DNA from: Micromonospora narathiwatensis
GTDB lineage: Bacteria; Actinomycetota; Actinomycetes; Mycobacteriales; Micromonosporaceae
Direction of reading: 5' to 3'
Assembly (NCBI RefSeq): GCF_900089605.1
Contig: NZ_LT594324.1
Span: 1,798,001 to 1,862,000, forward strand
DNA length: 64,000 bases
Of this stretch, positions 52,691 to 61,767 are shown in pieces. Below the pieces are notes generated by a model. It was not told where the DNA came from, ran no database searches, and was given only the letters and a program-made list of their open reading frames with translations. The translations under genes and the position numbers were made by a program. Numbering within the stretch: the first letter of the stretch is position 1; every line of letters begins with the position of its first letter.

Positions 52691-53950
52691 TCAGCCGTGC
52701 CCGTCGCCTCGGTAGAGGTCCAGTTCGCCGTCCAACTCGACGGCGAGCACGGTGGCGTACCCGTCGAGCGTGGTGGGCGCGTCGACGTAGAGCACACCCG
52801 GCACGTCGGCGAAGCCACCGACCACCCGGTGCGCCAGCTCGGCACCGGTGTGCAGCACCGAGACCCGGCGTACGGCGTTGCGCAGGCCCCGCACCGCGAC
52901 GAACTCACGTGGCGCGTCGAAACAGAGCAGGTACACCGTCCGGCGGTCCGCGGAGAGCGTGGACGGGCCGTAGTGGTGCCCGGGCGGCAACCCGGCGCGG
53001 GTGCCGTGGACGGCGTCCCGGTTGCGGCCGATCCAGTCGCCCAGGCCGAGCAGCCGGTCGGTCTGTTCGGGCGTGATGGTGCCGTCCGGCTTCGGTCCGA
53101 CGTCGAGCAGCAGGTTGCCGCCCGCGCCGATCACCTCGGCGAAGGTGCGGACGAGCTGCCGCACCGACTTGTGGTTGCGGTCCTGCGGCCGGTAGCCCCA
53201 CGAGTCGTTGACGGTCAGGCACAGCTCCCACGGACCGTCGGGCGCGGTGACGGGGAGACCCTGCTCGGGGGTGGCGTAGTCGCCGAAGCCGGTCAGCCGT
53301 CCGTTGACGACGGTGTGCGGTGCCCGGGCCCGGATCCGCTCGCCGAGCTGGGCGAAGCGCCACTGGCTCTCGTCGCGCTCCCACTGCCCGTCGAACCAGA
53401 GCAGGTCGGGCGCGAACCGGTCGACCAGTTCGTCGAGCTGCGCCCGGTGGAACGCCAGGAACCGCTCCCAGCGCTCGGGGTCCTCGCGACCCGGCGGCGC
53501 GTACGCCAGCGGGTTGTCGGAGTTGGCGTCCACGACCGGGCCCCGGACGGTGGCGTAGTCCGGATGGGACCAGTCCGCGTGGGAGAAGTAGAGCCCGACC
53601 TTCAGATCGCGTCGGCGCATCGCCGCGGCGTACGCGGCGACCAGGTCGCGCCCGGCCGGCGCCCGCCGTACGACGGACAGGTCGCCGGCGTCGGTGTCCC
53701 ACAACGCCACGCCGTCGTGGTGCTTGGCGGTGAGGACCGCGTAGCGGGCGCCGGCCCGGTGGAACAGCTCCGCCCACGCGTCCGGGTCGAACCGGGCCGC
53801 GGTGAAGCCGTCCAGTTGCCGCAGGTAGTCCTCCGGCGAGATCTCGCCGTTGAACATCGACCACGACTCGGTGACCCCGTTGACCGCGTAGACGCCCCAG
53901 TGCACGAAGATGCCGAGCTTGGCGTCGGCGAACCAGGGCTGCAGGGTCAT
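52691..53950 (-). CDS. Alpha-L-fucosidase, GH29
   Basis: 419 residues. GH29 features: 'FADAKLGIFVHWGVYAVNG' at the N-terminus, 'YAVLTAKHHDGVALWDT' and the catalytic nucleophile Asp in 'PDLLWFDGQWE' (around residue 190), then 'GGNLLLDVGPKPDGTI'. A short C-terminal beta domain ends the chain. There is no signal peptide, so it works inside the cell on imported fuco-oligosaccharides. It is transcribed away from the GH64 gene from a promoter with a clear operator-like palindrome. Confidence 0.93.
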   Translation of the reverse strand: MTLQPWFADAKLGIFVHWGVYAVNGVTESWSMFNGEISPEDYLRQLDGFTAARFDPDAWAELFHRAGARYAVLTAKHHDGVALWDTDAGDLSVVRRAPAGRDLVAAYAAAMRRRDLKVGLYFSHADWSHPDYATVRGPVVDANSDNPLAYAPPGREDPERWERFLAFHRAQLDELVDRFAPDLLWFDGQWERDESQWRFAQLGERIRARAPHTVVNGRLTGFGDYATPEQGLPVTAPDGPWELCLTVNDSWGYRPQDRNHKSVRQLVRTFAEVIGAGGNLLLDVGPKPDGTITPEQTDRLLGLGDWIGRNRDAVHGTRAGLPPGHHYGPSTLSADRRTVYLLCFDAPREFVAVRGLRNAVRRVSVLHTGAELAHRVVGGFADVPGVLYVDAPTTLDGYATVLAVELDGELDLYRGDGHG

Positions 53951-54055
53951 CGCGCGTCCGGCCCTCCGGTCCGTCGTCGTCGGCCGTGCCGTGCCGTCGG
54001 GTGACGACGTGCCCTGGCGTGCCGCTGTTGGGCGGCCGGCTGCCGACCATCCGCA

Positions 54056-54084
54056 AAGTTAGGGGCACTGTCGACAGTTGTCAA
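54056..54084 (-). promoter_or_regulatory. Promoter of the GH29 gene with operator-like palindrome in the spacer
   Basis: On the minus strand TTGACA (54084-54079) and TAACTT (54061-54056) are 17 bases apart. The spacer contains the perfect 12-bp palindrome ACTGTCGACAGT at 54067-54078, well placed for a repressor to block polymerase. Confidence 0.6.
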
Positions 54085-54119
54085 TGTTCGGGGCGGCGGA
54101 ACGTATCGCCCGACGTCTA

Positions 54120-54162
54120 TTGACAAAGGTTGTTAACGATTGCAATCTGTGAGAGCGCTCTC
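54120..54162 (+). promoter_or_regulatory. GH64 promoter region with LacI-type operator
   Basis: TTGACA at 54120-54125 is a consensus -35 box; the -10 box is not clear. GAGAGCGCTCTC at 54151-54162 is a perfect palindrome with the central GCGC of LacI-family operators (for example the CebR-type TGGGAGCGCTCCCA). It lies 22 bases before the GH64 ATG, so a sugar-responsive LacI-family repressor is likely. The LacI gene at 56045 has a different palindrome in front of it. Confidence 0.6.
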
Positions 54163-54184
54163 TCTACGCGTTTGGGGTGATTCC

Positions 54185-55774
54185 ATGAACGTTCGACGAC
54201 AGTTGGTCGCTGCCGTCTCCGCCCTTCTCCTCGTCGCGGCGGTGGCGGTCGGCGCGGCCCCCGCTCACGCCGTCGGTCCGTCGTTGTTGCCGGTCACCGT
54301 CAGCAACAACACCGGCCGGGCCGAGGCGGTGTACCTGTACGTCATCGGCATCCAGTTGTCCAGCGGTCGACTCGGCTACGTCACCGCCGGCGGCACGTTC
54401 GTACCGTGGACCGGCGGCCAGATCCCGCCGTCGCCCGCTCCGGACGCGTCGATCCCCGGTCCCGGCAACGGCGGCAGCGCCACCATCCAGTTCCCGCGTG
54501 GCTTCTCCGGCCGGGTCTACTTCTCCTTCGGCGAGAAGCTGAAGTTCTTCCTCACCCCGGACGGCCTCGTGCAACCGGCTCCCTGGGCGGCCGGGGACGC
54601 CAACCGGAACATCCTGTTCGACTGGAGCGAGTTCACCTACAACGACGCGGGGCTCTGGTTGAACAGCTCCCAGGTCGACATGTTCGCGGTGCCGCACGCG
54701 GTCACCGTGACCGGCGCCGACGGAGCCACCAGGCGCACCGGCGACGTCGTCAGCAACGGCCGCAACGCGGTCATCGACGGGATCCGGGCGCAGGCCGGCT
54801 GGGCGAACACCATCTACACCCGGTCGGACGGCACGGTGTTGCGCGTCCTGGCGCCGGGCAAGGCCGCCGGAGCCGGCCTGCTCAGCGCCACCTACCTGGA
54901 CTCCTACATCGCCAGCGCGTGGAACGCGTACACCAGCAGGACGTTGACGGTGGTGCCGTTCGCCGACCAGCCGAGCGTCCGTTACTACGGCCGGACCGCC
55001 GGCAACGTGATGACCTTCACCAACGGGGCTGGCCAGGTGGTGGCCACCTTCAACCGGCCCTCCTCGGCGAGCGTCTGGGGCTGTGACGGTGACCTGCCCG
55101 CGCCAAACGACCAGGTGGTCGGCCCGATCTCCCGTACGCTCTGCGCGGCCCTGAACCGCGGCACCCTCGGCACCGTCGACACGCAGCCCAGCACGAACGC
55201 CGCCGAGTTCTACCGCAACACCCCCACCAACCAGTACGCGCGGCTGATCCACGCCAACATGGCCGACGGCAAGGCGTACGCGTTCGCCTTCGACGACGTC
55301 GGCGCGTTCGAGTCGCTGGTGCACGACGGCAACCCGAGAGCGGCCGGTCTGGTCCTCAGCCCGTTCGGCGGCTCCGGCGGCTCGCCGGGCGGTGGCGTAC
55401 CGGTGTTGAGCAACTGGAACAACAAGTGCGTCGACGTACCGAGTTCCAACTTCGTCGATCGCGCGCCGTTGCAGATGTGGACCTGCAACGGTACGAGCGC
55501 CCAGAAGTGGACGTTCGACGGCACGGCGCTGCGCAGCCAGAACAACAAGTGCATGGACGTGGACGGCGGGGCGACCGGCAACGGCGCCGTCGTGCAGCTC
55601 TATACCTGCAACGGCACCGGGGCCCAGCAGTTCACCCTGAACGCCGCCGGTGACCTGGTCAACCTACAGGCCAACAGGTGCGTCGACATCAAGGACTGGA
55701 ACGGCGCCGACGGGGCGCGACTCCAGCTCTGGGACTGTGCGGGCACCCTCAACCAGAAGTGGCGCAAGGGCTGA
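54185..55774 (+). CDS. Secreted GH64 beta-1,3-glucanase with ricin-type lectin domain
   Basis: 529 residues from ATG at 54185. Signal peptide ends near 'APAHAVGPS'. The GH64 thaumatin-like catalytic domain (about residues 35-395) includes 'LPVTVSNNTGRAEAVYLYV', 'FDWSEFTYNDAGLWLNSSQV' in the acidic cleft, 'VDMFAVPHAV' and 'LIHANMADGKAYAFAFDDVG'. A Gly/Ser linker leads to a CBM13 beta-trefoil with three repeats ending 'AQKW', 'AQQF' and 'NQKW'. The enzyme releases laminaripentaose-type products from beta-1,3-glucan of fungal walls. It is followed by a strong terminator. Confidence 0.93.
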   Translation: MNVRRQLVAAVSALLLVAAVAVGAAPAHAVGPSLLPVTVSNNTGRAEAVYLYVIGIQLSSGRLGYVTAGGTFVPWTGGQIPPSPAPDASIPGPGNGGSATIQFPRGFSGRVYFSFGEKLKFFLTPDGLVQPAPWAAGDANRNILFDWSEFTYNDAGLWLNSSQVDMFAVPHAVTVTGADGATRRTGDVVSNGRNAVIDGIRAQAGWANTIYTRSDGTVLRVLAPGKAAGAGLLSATYLDSYIASAWNAYTSRTLTVVPFADQPSVRYYGRTAGNVMTFTNGAGQVVATFNRPSSASVWGCDGDLPAPNDQVVGPISRTLCAALNRGTLGTVDTQPSTNAAEFYRNTPTNQYARLIHANMADGKAYAFAFDDVGAFESLVHDGNPRAAGLVLSPFGGSGGSPGGGVPVLSNWNNKCVDVPSSNFVDRAPLQMWTCNGTSAQKWTFDGTALRSQNNKCMDVDGGATGNGAVVQLYTCNGTGAQQFTLNAAGDLVNLQANRCVDIKDWNGADGARLQLWDCAGTLNQKWRKG

Positions 55775-55800
55775 TCAGAGTCCCTCCACGTCACGGCCGA

Positions 55801-55828
55801 CGGCCCGGATCCTTTCGGATCCGGGCCG
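55801..55828 (+). terminator. Hairpin terminator after the GH64 gene
   Basis: CGGCCCGGATCC and GGATCCGGGCCG form a perfect 12-bp stem around TTTC, 27 bases after the stop. Confidence 0.82.
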
Positions 55829-55965
55829 TTCAGCCTGCGGGTCGCCGCCGACCGCTGCCCGGTTTGTCGGCCGGTGCGCCGCTCGGCTCGACGCGAAGCG
55901 GTCATAGCTGCCGATAGCTCCGCCGGTGTCGCCGGCGGCTTCCCTCGTCGTTGCCATTTCGTGTC

Positions 55966-56025
55966 TTGACAGTCATGAAGACGTGGGTCGTATGGTTCCA
56001 CGCAACCGGTTGCGCAACCGGTTGC
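55966..56025 (+). promoter_or_regulatory. Promoter and tandem LacI-type operator of the nucleoside operon regulator
   Basis: TTGACA at 55966-55971 and a TATGGT-like -10 at 55991-55996 (19-base spacing) precede two back-to-back copies of the perfect palindrome GCAACCGGTTGC, at 56002-56013 and 56014-56025. Tandem sites this close suit cooperative binding of two LacI-family dimers. They lie just downstream of the predicted -10 and 20 bases ahead of the lacI-type ATG, as expected for autorepression of the regulator and its operon. Confidence 0.75.
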
Positions 56026-56044
56026 ACGAGGAGGTGCAGGGCAG

Positions 56045-57025
56045 ATGGCGACCATCGCCGATGTCGCGAGGGCGGCGGGTGTGCATCGCTCCACCGTGTC
56101 GCGCATTCTGCGGGACCCGAAGGCGTTCCGCGGCGAGACCCGCACCCGGGTCCTGGAGGCGGCCGCCCGGCTCGACTACCGGCCGAGCCGGATCGCCCAG
56201 GCACTGAGCGGAGGCGCCTCGCCCCTCGTGCCGCTGGTCGTGCCGGACATCAGCAACCCGTTCTTCGCCCGGGTCGCCCGCGGCGCGGAGGAGATCGCCC
56301 GCGCCTCAGGTCTGCACATCGTCGTCTGCAGCACCGGCGGCGACGTCGAGGCCGAGGTCGCGTACCTCCAGGCGATGAGCGATCTCGACACGCCGTGCAT
56401 CCTGTTCACGCCGAGCACCGACACCGTCGCGGCGCAGGTGCTGTCGATCGCCCAGCACACCGCCGTGGTACTCATCGACCGCTCCCTGCCGGAAACCGAC
56501 CTCCGTTGCGTACGGGTGGACCACACGCAGGCCGCGGCGGCCGGCACGCGGCACCTGCTCACCCGCGGGCACCGCCGCGTCGTGTGCGTCAGCGGCCCGA
56601 TGTCGGCCTCCTCGGCGCGGGAGCGGGTCGCCGGCTACCAGACGGTCATGGCCGATGCCGGACTGCCCGCCCAGGTGGTGGAAGGTGACTTCACCATCGC
56701 CGGCGGTCGGCACGCCGCCGCGCGGCTCTTCGCCCGGGACGAGCCGCCGACCGCGATCCTCGCCGCCAACGACCTCTGCGCCGTCGGCCTGCTGGCCGCG
56801 GCGCGTGACGCCGGGCTGCGGGTGCCCGACGACGTGGCCGTGCTGGGCTTCGACGACCTCGACGTCGCGCAGCACGTGAACCCGAGCCTGACCACCCTCC
56901 GACAGCCCTCCGCCGAACTGGGCGGCCAGGCGGCCCGCCTGGCGCTCGCCGACGCCGGACTCGGCGACGGCTCGGACGTCGTCCTGACCCTCCAGGCCGA
57001 ACTCATCGTCCGGGAGTCCGCGTGA
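56045..57025 (+). CDS. LacI-family transcriptional repressor
   Basis: 326 residues. The N-terminal HTH is 'TIADVARAAGVHRSTVSRIL' and the hinge region contains 'RPSRIAQALSGG'. The remainder is a periplasmic-binding-protein-like ligand domain ('LVVPDISNPFFARVARGAEE', 'AILAANDLCAVGLLAAARD', 'VAVLGFDDLDVAQHVNPSLT'). The GCAACCGGTTGC tandem palindrome directly upstream fits its own operator. It heads the run of nucleoside transport and hydrolysis genes, 48 bases before the first, so it likely represses them and is released by a nucleoside or ribose-like inducer (inference). Confidence 0.94.
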   Translation: MATIADVARAAGVHRSTVSRILRDPKAFRGETRTRVLEAAARLDYRPSRIAQALSGGASPLVPLVVPDISNPFFARVARGAEEIARASGLHIVVCSTGGDVEAEVAYLQAMSDLDTPCILFTPSTDTVAAQVLSIAQHTAVVLIDRSLPETDLRCVRVDHTQAAAAGTRHLLTRGHRRVVCVSGPMSASSARERVAGYQTVMADAGLPAQVVEGDFTIAGGRHAAARLFARDEPPTAILAANDLCAVGLLAAARDAGLRVPDDVAVLGFDDLDVAQHVNPSLTTLRQPSAELGGQAARLALADAGLGDGSDVVLTLQAELIVRESA

Positions 57026-57072
57026 TCCAGACCGTTCGCACCACCCCCGAAACGCACCTCAGGAAAGGCGCC

Positions 57073-58116
57073 ATGATGAAGAACCTCCATGTCCGCCGGC
57101 GCTCGCTGGTGGCCCTGGCGGCCGTGGCCACGGCCGCCGTGACGTTGTCGGCCTGCTCGTCCGGCGGCACGGACGCCGCCGGCAAGGGCGACGGGACCAA
57201 CGTCGTCTACGTGATGTCCGACAACCTCGGCGACAAGGGTTTCAACGACTCGGCGGCCGCCGGCTTCGACCGGGCCAAGGCCGAAGGCGCCGGGACGAAG
57301 CTGCTGCAGGCGTCGCCGAGCGACCCGCAGCTGTGGCGGCAGAACCTCGAAGCCGTCGCCAACTCCGGCCAGTACGACCTGATCTTCACCGGCCCCGGCA
57401 TGCACGACAACCTCGCCGCGGTCGCCCCCCAGCACCCCGACCAGAAGTACGTCTTCTTCGACGACGAACTGAAGGCGCCGAACGTGCTGTCCATCCGGTA
57501 CGCCCAGAACGAGGGGTCCTACCTGGCCGGCGTGCTGGCCGCCAACGCCTCGCTGGACCCGAAGACGTTCCCGCTGTCCAAGGGCAACAAGAAGGTGGGC
57601 ATCGTCGCGGGCCAGGACCTGCCCGGCATCCAGGAGTTCATCGTCGGCTTCAAGCAGGGTGTGGCCTCGGTGGACCCCGGCATCGGCGTCAACATCTCGT
57701 TCGTCGGCAACTTCAACGACGCGCAGAAGGCGTACGACCTGACCACCACCCTGTTCAACTCCGGTGCTGACGTCGTCTACAACGTGGCCGGTCCCGCCGG
57801 TCTCGGCATCCTGAAGGCGGCCGCCGACACCAACCACTACGCGATCGGGGTGGACTCCGACCAGAACGGCCTGCACCCCAAGAACGTGCTCGCCTCGATG
57901 CTCAAGCAGATCGGCAACTCGGTCTACGACTCGGTCAAGAAGTACGAGAAGGGCGAGATCACGTTCGGCGAGACGGTCGTGTACGGCCTGGACAACGACG
58001 GTGTGGCCCTGGTCTACAACGACGCGCTGGTGCCCGCCGAGGTGAAGCAGAAGATCGACGTCGCCAAGCAGAAGGTGGTCAGCGGCGAGGTCAAGGTCGA
58101 CTCCGTACTGAAGTAG
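57073..58116 (+). CDS. BMP-family lipoprotein, nucleoside-binding ABC component
   Basis: 347 residues from ATG at 57073 (AGGAAAGG ahead). Lipoprotein signal ending 'VTLSAC' (Cys around residue 31). The BMP/PnrA/Med fold is seen in 'VMSDNLGDKGFNDSAAAGFD', 'PDQKYVFFDDELKAPNVLSI', 'QNEGSYLAGVLAANAS' and 'GVDSDQNGLHPKNVLASM'. These proteins bind purine or other nucleosides at the cell surface. The ATPase and two permeases follow, separated by a GC-rich hairpin that may lower their expression relative to this protein. Confidence 0.93.
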   Translation: MMKNLHVRRRSLVALAAVATAAVTLSACSSGGTDAAGKGDGTNVVYVMSDNLGDKGFNDSAAAGFDRAKAEGAGTKLLQASPSDPQLWRQNLEAVANSGQYDLIFTGPGMHDNLAAVAPQHPDQKYVFFDDELKAPNVLSIRYAQNEGSYLAGVLAANASLDPKTFPLSKGNKKVGIVAGQDLPGIQEFIVGFKQGVASVDPGIGVNISFVGNFNDAQKAYDLTTTLFNSGADVVYNVAGPAGLGILKAAADTNHYAIGVDSDQNGLHPKNVLASMLKQIGNSVYDSVKKYEKGEITFGETVVYGLDNDGVALVYNDALVPAEVKQKIDVAKQKVVSGEVKVDSVLK

Positions 58117-58122
58117 TCCCGC

Positions 58123-58164
58123 CCGTGGCCGCGACCGGGCGCCCGACGTCGGTCGCGGCCACGG
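58123..58164 (+). terminator. Intercistronic hairpin between binding-protein and ATPase genes
   Basis: CCGTGGCCGCGACC at 58123-58136 pairs with 58151-58164 over 14 bp around a 14-base loop. It starts 7 bases after the lipoprotein stop. In binding-protein-dependent operons such hairpins commonly protect the upstream message or partly terminate, giving excess binding protein. Confidence 0.65.
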
Positions 58165-58193
58165 CCAGATCGTGCCAAGCGAAGGAAGGCCAT

Positions 58194-59747
58194 ATGGACG
58201 CCTCCACCGCGGGTCACCCGATCCTGCACCTGCAGGGGATCCGCAAGACGTTCGGTAGCAAGGTGGCAATCGAGTCCATCGACCTGGCGGTCGCCGCCGG
58301 GGAGGTCCACGCGATCTGTGGCGAGAACGGCGCGGGCAAGTCGACGCTGATGAACATCCTGGCCGGCATCCACCAACCGGACGCCGGGACGATCAGCGTA
58401 CGGGGCCGGACGGTGGACATCTCCGGCCCGGCGGAGGCGGCCCGGCTCGGCATCGGCATGGTGCACCAGCACTTCACCCTGGTGCCGTCGATGACGGTGG
58501 CCGAGAACATCTTCCTGGGCCGGCAGCCCCGCCGGTGGGGCGGCCTCGTCGCCGACCGCGCGGCGATGCGGCGGGCCGCCGCGGACCTGATCGGCCGGTA
58601 CGGCTTCGAACTGCGCCCCGACCAGCGGGTGCGGGAACTGACCGTGGGCCAGCGGCAGCGCGTGGAGATCATCAAGGCGCTCGCCTTCGACGCCGAGATT
58701 CTCATCCTGGACGAGCCGACCGCGGTGCTCACCCCGACCGAGGTCGACGACCTGATGAAGGTCATCGAGGTGCTGCGCGACCGGGGCCGCACCGTCCTGT
58801 TCATCACCCACAAGCTGCGCGAGGTCAAGGCGGTGGCCGACCGGGTCACCGTGATCCGGCACGGCCGCAGCGTCGGCACCCGCGACAACGCGGGGCTCTC
58901 CGAGTCGGAGATCGCCGACCTCATGGTGGGCCGGGCCGTCTTCCTCGCCGAGCGCAAGCAGGTGCCGCCGCGTACCGACCGGGGCGACGACTACCTGACG
59001 GTCGCGGGCCTGACCAGCGTCGACGGGACCGGGCGCGCGGTGCTGCAGGACGTCACCTTCGGCATCCGGCCCGGCGAGGTGCTCGGCATCGCCGGCGTCG
59101 AGGGCAACGGCCAGACCGAACTCGCCGAGGCGCTGACCGGCCTGCGTCCCGTCGCCTCCGGCCGGGTCGCGCTCGACGGCACGGACGTCACCGGCTGGCC
59201 GGCGGGCCGCCGTCGCGGTGCCGGAATGGCCTTCATTCCCGAGGACCGGCTGGACCGGGGCCTCAGCCGGACCATGTCGGTGGCGGAGAACCTCGCCGCG
59301 TCCAACTACACCCGCGGCCGGCTGGTCCGACGCGGCCTGATCTCCCAGGCGGCGCTGCGTCGTTTCGCCGCCGAGCAGATCCGACGCTACGACATCCGTG
59401 GCGCCGCGCCGGAGACCCCGGTCGGGACGCTCTCCGGCGGCAACATGCAGAAGGTGGTCCTGGCCCGCGAACTCGCCCGGGAACCACGGGTGCTCGTCGT
59501 GGCCCAGCCCACCCGGGGAGTGGACATCGGGGCGAGCGAGTTCGTCCACCGCCAGATCCTCGCCGCCGCCGAGCGCGGCTGCGCGGTCCTGCTGATCTCG
59601 TCGGAACTCTCCGAGGTGCTCGCCCTCTCCGACCGGATCGGGGTGATGCTGCGGGGCCGCCTCGTCGACGTGCTCGACGCCGCCGACGCGACGGAGACCC
59701 GGCTGGGCCTGTTGATGAGTGGCGGCCGAGCGGAGGTGGCGGCATGA
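58194..59747 (+). CDS. Nucleoside ABC transporter ATP-binding protein (two ATPase domains)
   Basis: 517 residues with two fused ABC cassettes, the size of sugar/nucleoside importers such as RbsA and YufO. The first cassette has Walker A 'GENGAGKST', signature-region 'LTVGQRQRVEI' and Walker B 'ILILDEPTAVLTP'. The second has 'GVEGNGQTE' as a degenerate Walker A and 'LSGGNMQKVVLARELAREP' with 'LVVAQPTRGVDIGA'. ATG at 58194 follows GAAGGAAGG. It powers uptake through the two permeases downstream and overlaps the first by 4 bases. Confidence 0.95.
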   Translation: MDASTAGHPILHLQGIRKTFGSKVAIESIDLAVAAGEVHAICGENGAGKSTLMNILAGIHQPDAGTISVRGRTVDISGPAEAARLGIGMVHQHFTLVPSMTVAENIFLGRQPRRWGGLVADRAAMRRAAADLIGRYGFELRPDQRVRELTVGQRQRVEIIKALAFDAEILILDEPTAVLTPTEVDDLMKVIEVLRDRGRTVLFITHKLREVKAVADRVTVIRHGRSVGTRDNAGLSESEIADLMVGRAVFLAERKQVPPRTDRGDDYLTVAGLTSVDGTGRAVLQDVTFGIRPGEVLGIAGVEGNGQTELAEALTGLRPVASGRVALDGTDVTGWPAGRRRGAGMAFIPEDRLDRGLSRTMSVAENLAASNYTRGRLVRRGLISQAALRRFAAEQIRRYDIRGAAPETPVGTLSGGNMQKVVLARELAREPRVLVVAQPTRGVDIGASEFVHRQILAAAERGCAVLLISSELSEVLALSDRIGVMLRGRLVDVLDAADATETRLGLLMSGGRAEVAA

Positions 59748-60859
59748 CGACAACCGACCTGACGGCGCCGGACCTCGCGGGGGCGTACCAGGAGAGCCGC
59801 GGCGCCGCCCTGGCCCGGCGGGCACGCGAGACCTGGGCCGCGTCGCGCCGTCCGCTGATCGCGGTGGTCCTCACGCTGGTCTTCGGTTTCCTGCTGGTGG
59901 TCGTGGTCTCCGACAACCCGGTGCTCGCCTACCAGCAGCTCTTCCTGGCCAACTTCGCCACCCCCGCGAACTTCGGCAACCTGCTGATGCGGACCGCGCC
60001 GCTGCTGCTGATCGCCGTGGGCATCGTCTTCTCGTTCCGGGCCGGCATCTTCAACGTCGGCGCCGAAGGGCAGCTCTACCTCGGCGCGATCAGCGCCGCG
60101 GCGGTGGCCCTGTCGCTGCCCACACTGCCCGCCGTGCCGATGATCCTGCTCTGCCTGGTCGCCGGCATGGCGGCCGGGGCGATCCTGGCCTGGATCCCCG
60201 GGCAGCTGAAGGTCCGGCTCAACGTGGACGAGGTCGTCACCACGCTGATGCTCAACTTCATCGCCATGCTGCTCACCAGCTACCTGGTCAGCAAGCCGCT
60301 GCGCGACCCGACCGCGTACGGCGCCACCAGCAAGCCGCTTCCGCCGCAGTCCTTCCTGCCGCAGATCCCCGGCCTGCCGACCGCCAACGTCGGGTTCCTG
60401 GTCGCGTTGCTGATGGTGCCGGTGGCCTGGCTGGTGCTGTTCCGCACCCCGTGGGGCGCCAACCTGCGCGCGGCCGGCAGCAACCTGCGCTTCGCCGAGG
60501 CCGTCGGCGTACGCGCCAAGCGGGAGATCATCCGCGCGATGCTGGTCTCCGGCGGCCTCGCCGGACTGGCCGGCGCGGTCTACGTCCTGGGCACCGGGCA
60601 CCGCTTCGAGCAGAACTTCTCGCCGGGCTTCGGGCTCGTCGCGCTGACCGTGGCGCTGCTGGCCCGACTCCACCCGGTGGCGGTGCTGCTGACCAGCCTC
60701 TTCTACGCGGCCATGCTCAACGGCGCCGCCTACATGCAGATCGCCACGGACGTGCCGCGCTCCCTCGTCAGCCTGCTGACCGGACTGCTCGTCGTCCTGA
60801 TGACCGTCGAGTTCCGTCGTCGGCACCGCGCCCGGGTGCAGAAGGAGGCCGGGGCATGA
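59744..60859 (+). CDS. Nucleoside ABC transporter permease 1 (YufP-like)
   Basis: 371 residues with a cytoplasmic N-terminus of about 35 residues and 9-10 hydrophobic segments. Family features are 'APLLLIAVGIVFSFRAGIFNVGAEGQLYLG' (split over residues 84-115) and 'LNVDEVVTTLMLNFIAMLL', typical of BPD_transp_2 permeases in nucleoside importers. The start overlaps the ATPase stop as ATGA, and the end overlaps the second permease as ATGA. Confidence 0.94.
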   Translation: MTTTDLTAPDLAGAYQESRGAALARRARETWAASRRPLIAVVLTLVFGFLLVVVVSDNPVLAYQQLFLANFATPANFGNLLMRTAPLLLIAVGIVFSFRAGIFNVGAEGQLYLGAISAAAVALSLPTLPAVPMILLCLVAGMAAGAILAWIPGQLKVRLNVDEVVTTLMLNFIAMLLTSYLVSKPLRDPTAYGATSKPLPPQSFLPQIPGLPTANVGFLVALLMVPVAWLVLFRTPWGANLRAAGSNLRFAEAVGVRAKREIIRAMLVSGGLAGLAGAVYVLGTGHRFEQNFSPGFGLVALTVALLARLHPVAVLLTSLFYAAMLNGAAYMQIATDVPRSLVSLLTGLLVVLMTVEFRRRHRARVQKEAGA

Positions 60860-61767
60860 ACCAGTTCCTGTACGCCGCGTTGCTGTCGACCACGCCGGTG
60901 CTGCTGGCGGCACTGGCGGCGATGTTCACCCAGCAGGCCAACATCCTCAACGTCGCCGTCGAGGGCATGATGCTGACCGCCGCCTTCGTGGCGATCGCGG
61001 TCGGACAGGCCACCGGCAGCGTCGCCGCCGCCCTGCTCGCGGCCCTGGCCGCCGGCCTGCTGATGGCCCTGGTGTTCGGCGTGGTGACGCTGATCCTGCA
61101 CGCCGATCCGCTGGTCGCCGGCCTCGGCATCAACCTGCTGGCGGCGGGCGTGACGGTGTTCCTGCTGGAGCGGGTCTACCACAACCCCGGCGGCCTGCGG
61201 CCCGACAGCTTCCCCGACCTGTGGCGGGTCGAGGCCGACTGGCTGGGGGCCGTCCCGGTGATCGGGCCGGCGCTGAACGGGCAGAGCGTCATCGTCTATC
61301 TGGCGATCCTGCTGGTGCCGGTCTCGTCGATCATCCTGTACCGCACACCGCTCGGCTACGCCCTGCGCGCCGCCGGCGAGGACGAGGCCGCGGCCCGCGC
61401 CGCCGGCATCAACGTGCCCCGGGTACGCCTGGTCGCGGTGCTGTTCAGCGGCGTGCTCGGCGGGCTCGCCGGCGCGCAGCTCTCCATGGCCACCCTGCAC
61501 TTCTTCCTGCCCGACATGACCAGCGGGCGCGGCTTCCTCGGACTGGCCGCCATGCTGTTCGGCGGTGCGACCCCGGGTGGCGCGGTCGCCGCGTCGGCGC
61601 TGTTCGGCGTCGCCGGTGCGGCCGGTGACCGGCTGCAGAGCGGCGCCATTCCGAACCAGTTCGTCCTGGCGCTGCCCTACCTCGCCGCGATCGTCGCGCT
61701 GAGTCTGTCCAAGGCAGGCGTGCTGCGTCGCGTCCGCGCCCTGAGGAAAGTGAAGGCAATCGCGTGA
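60856..61767 (+). CDS. Nucleoside ABC transporter permease 2 (YufQ-like)
   Basis: 303 residues with about 8-9 hydrophobic segments, the shorter partner in this family. Features: 'FTQQANILNVAVEGMMLTAAFV' region, 'LVAGLGINLLAAGVTVFLLE', and 'YALRAAGEDEAAARAAGINV', which corresponds to the coupling loop contacting the ATPase. It pairs with permease 1. The next gene, a nucleoside hydrolase, overlaps its stop (GTGA), linking transport to breakdown. Confidence 0.94.
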   Translation: MNQFLYAALLSTTPVLLAALAAMFTQQANILNVAVEGMMLTAAFVAIAVGQATGSVAAALLAALAAGLLMALVFGVVTLILHADPLVAGLGINLLAAGVTVFLLERVYHNPGGLRPDSFPDLWRVEADWLGAVPVIGPALNGQSVIVYLAILLVPVSSIILYRTPLGYALRAAGEDEAAARAAGINVPRVRLVAVLFSGVLGGLAGAQLSMATLHFFLPDMTSGRGFLGLAAMLFGGATPGGAVAASALFGVAGAAGDRLQSGAIPNQFVLALPYLAAIVALSLSKAGVLRRVRALRKVKAIA

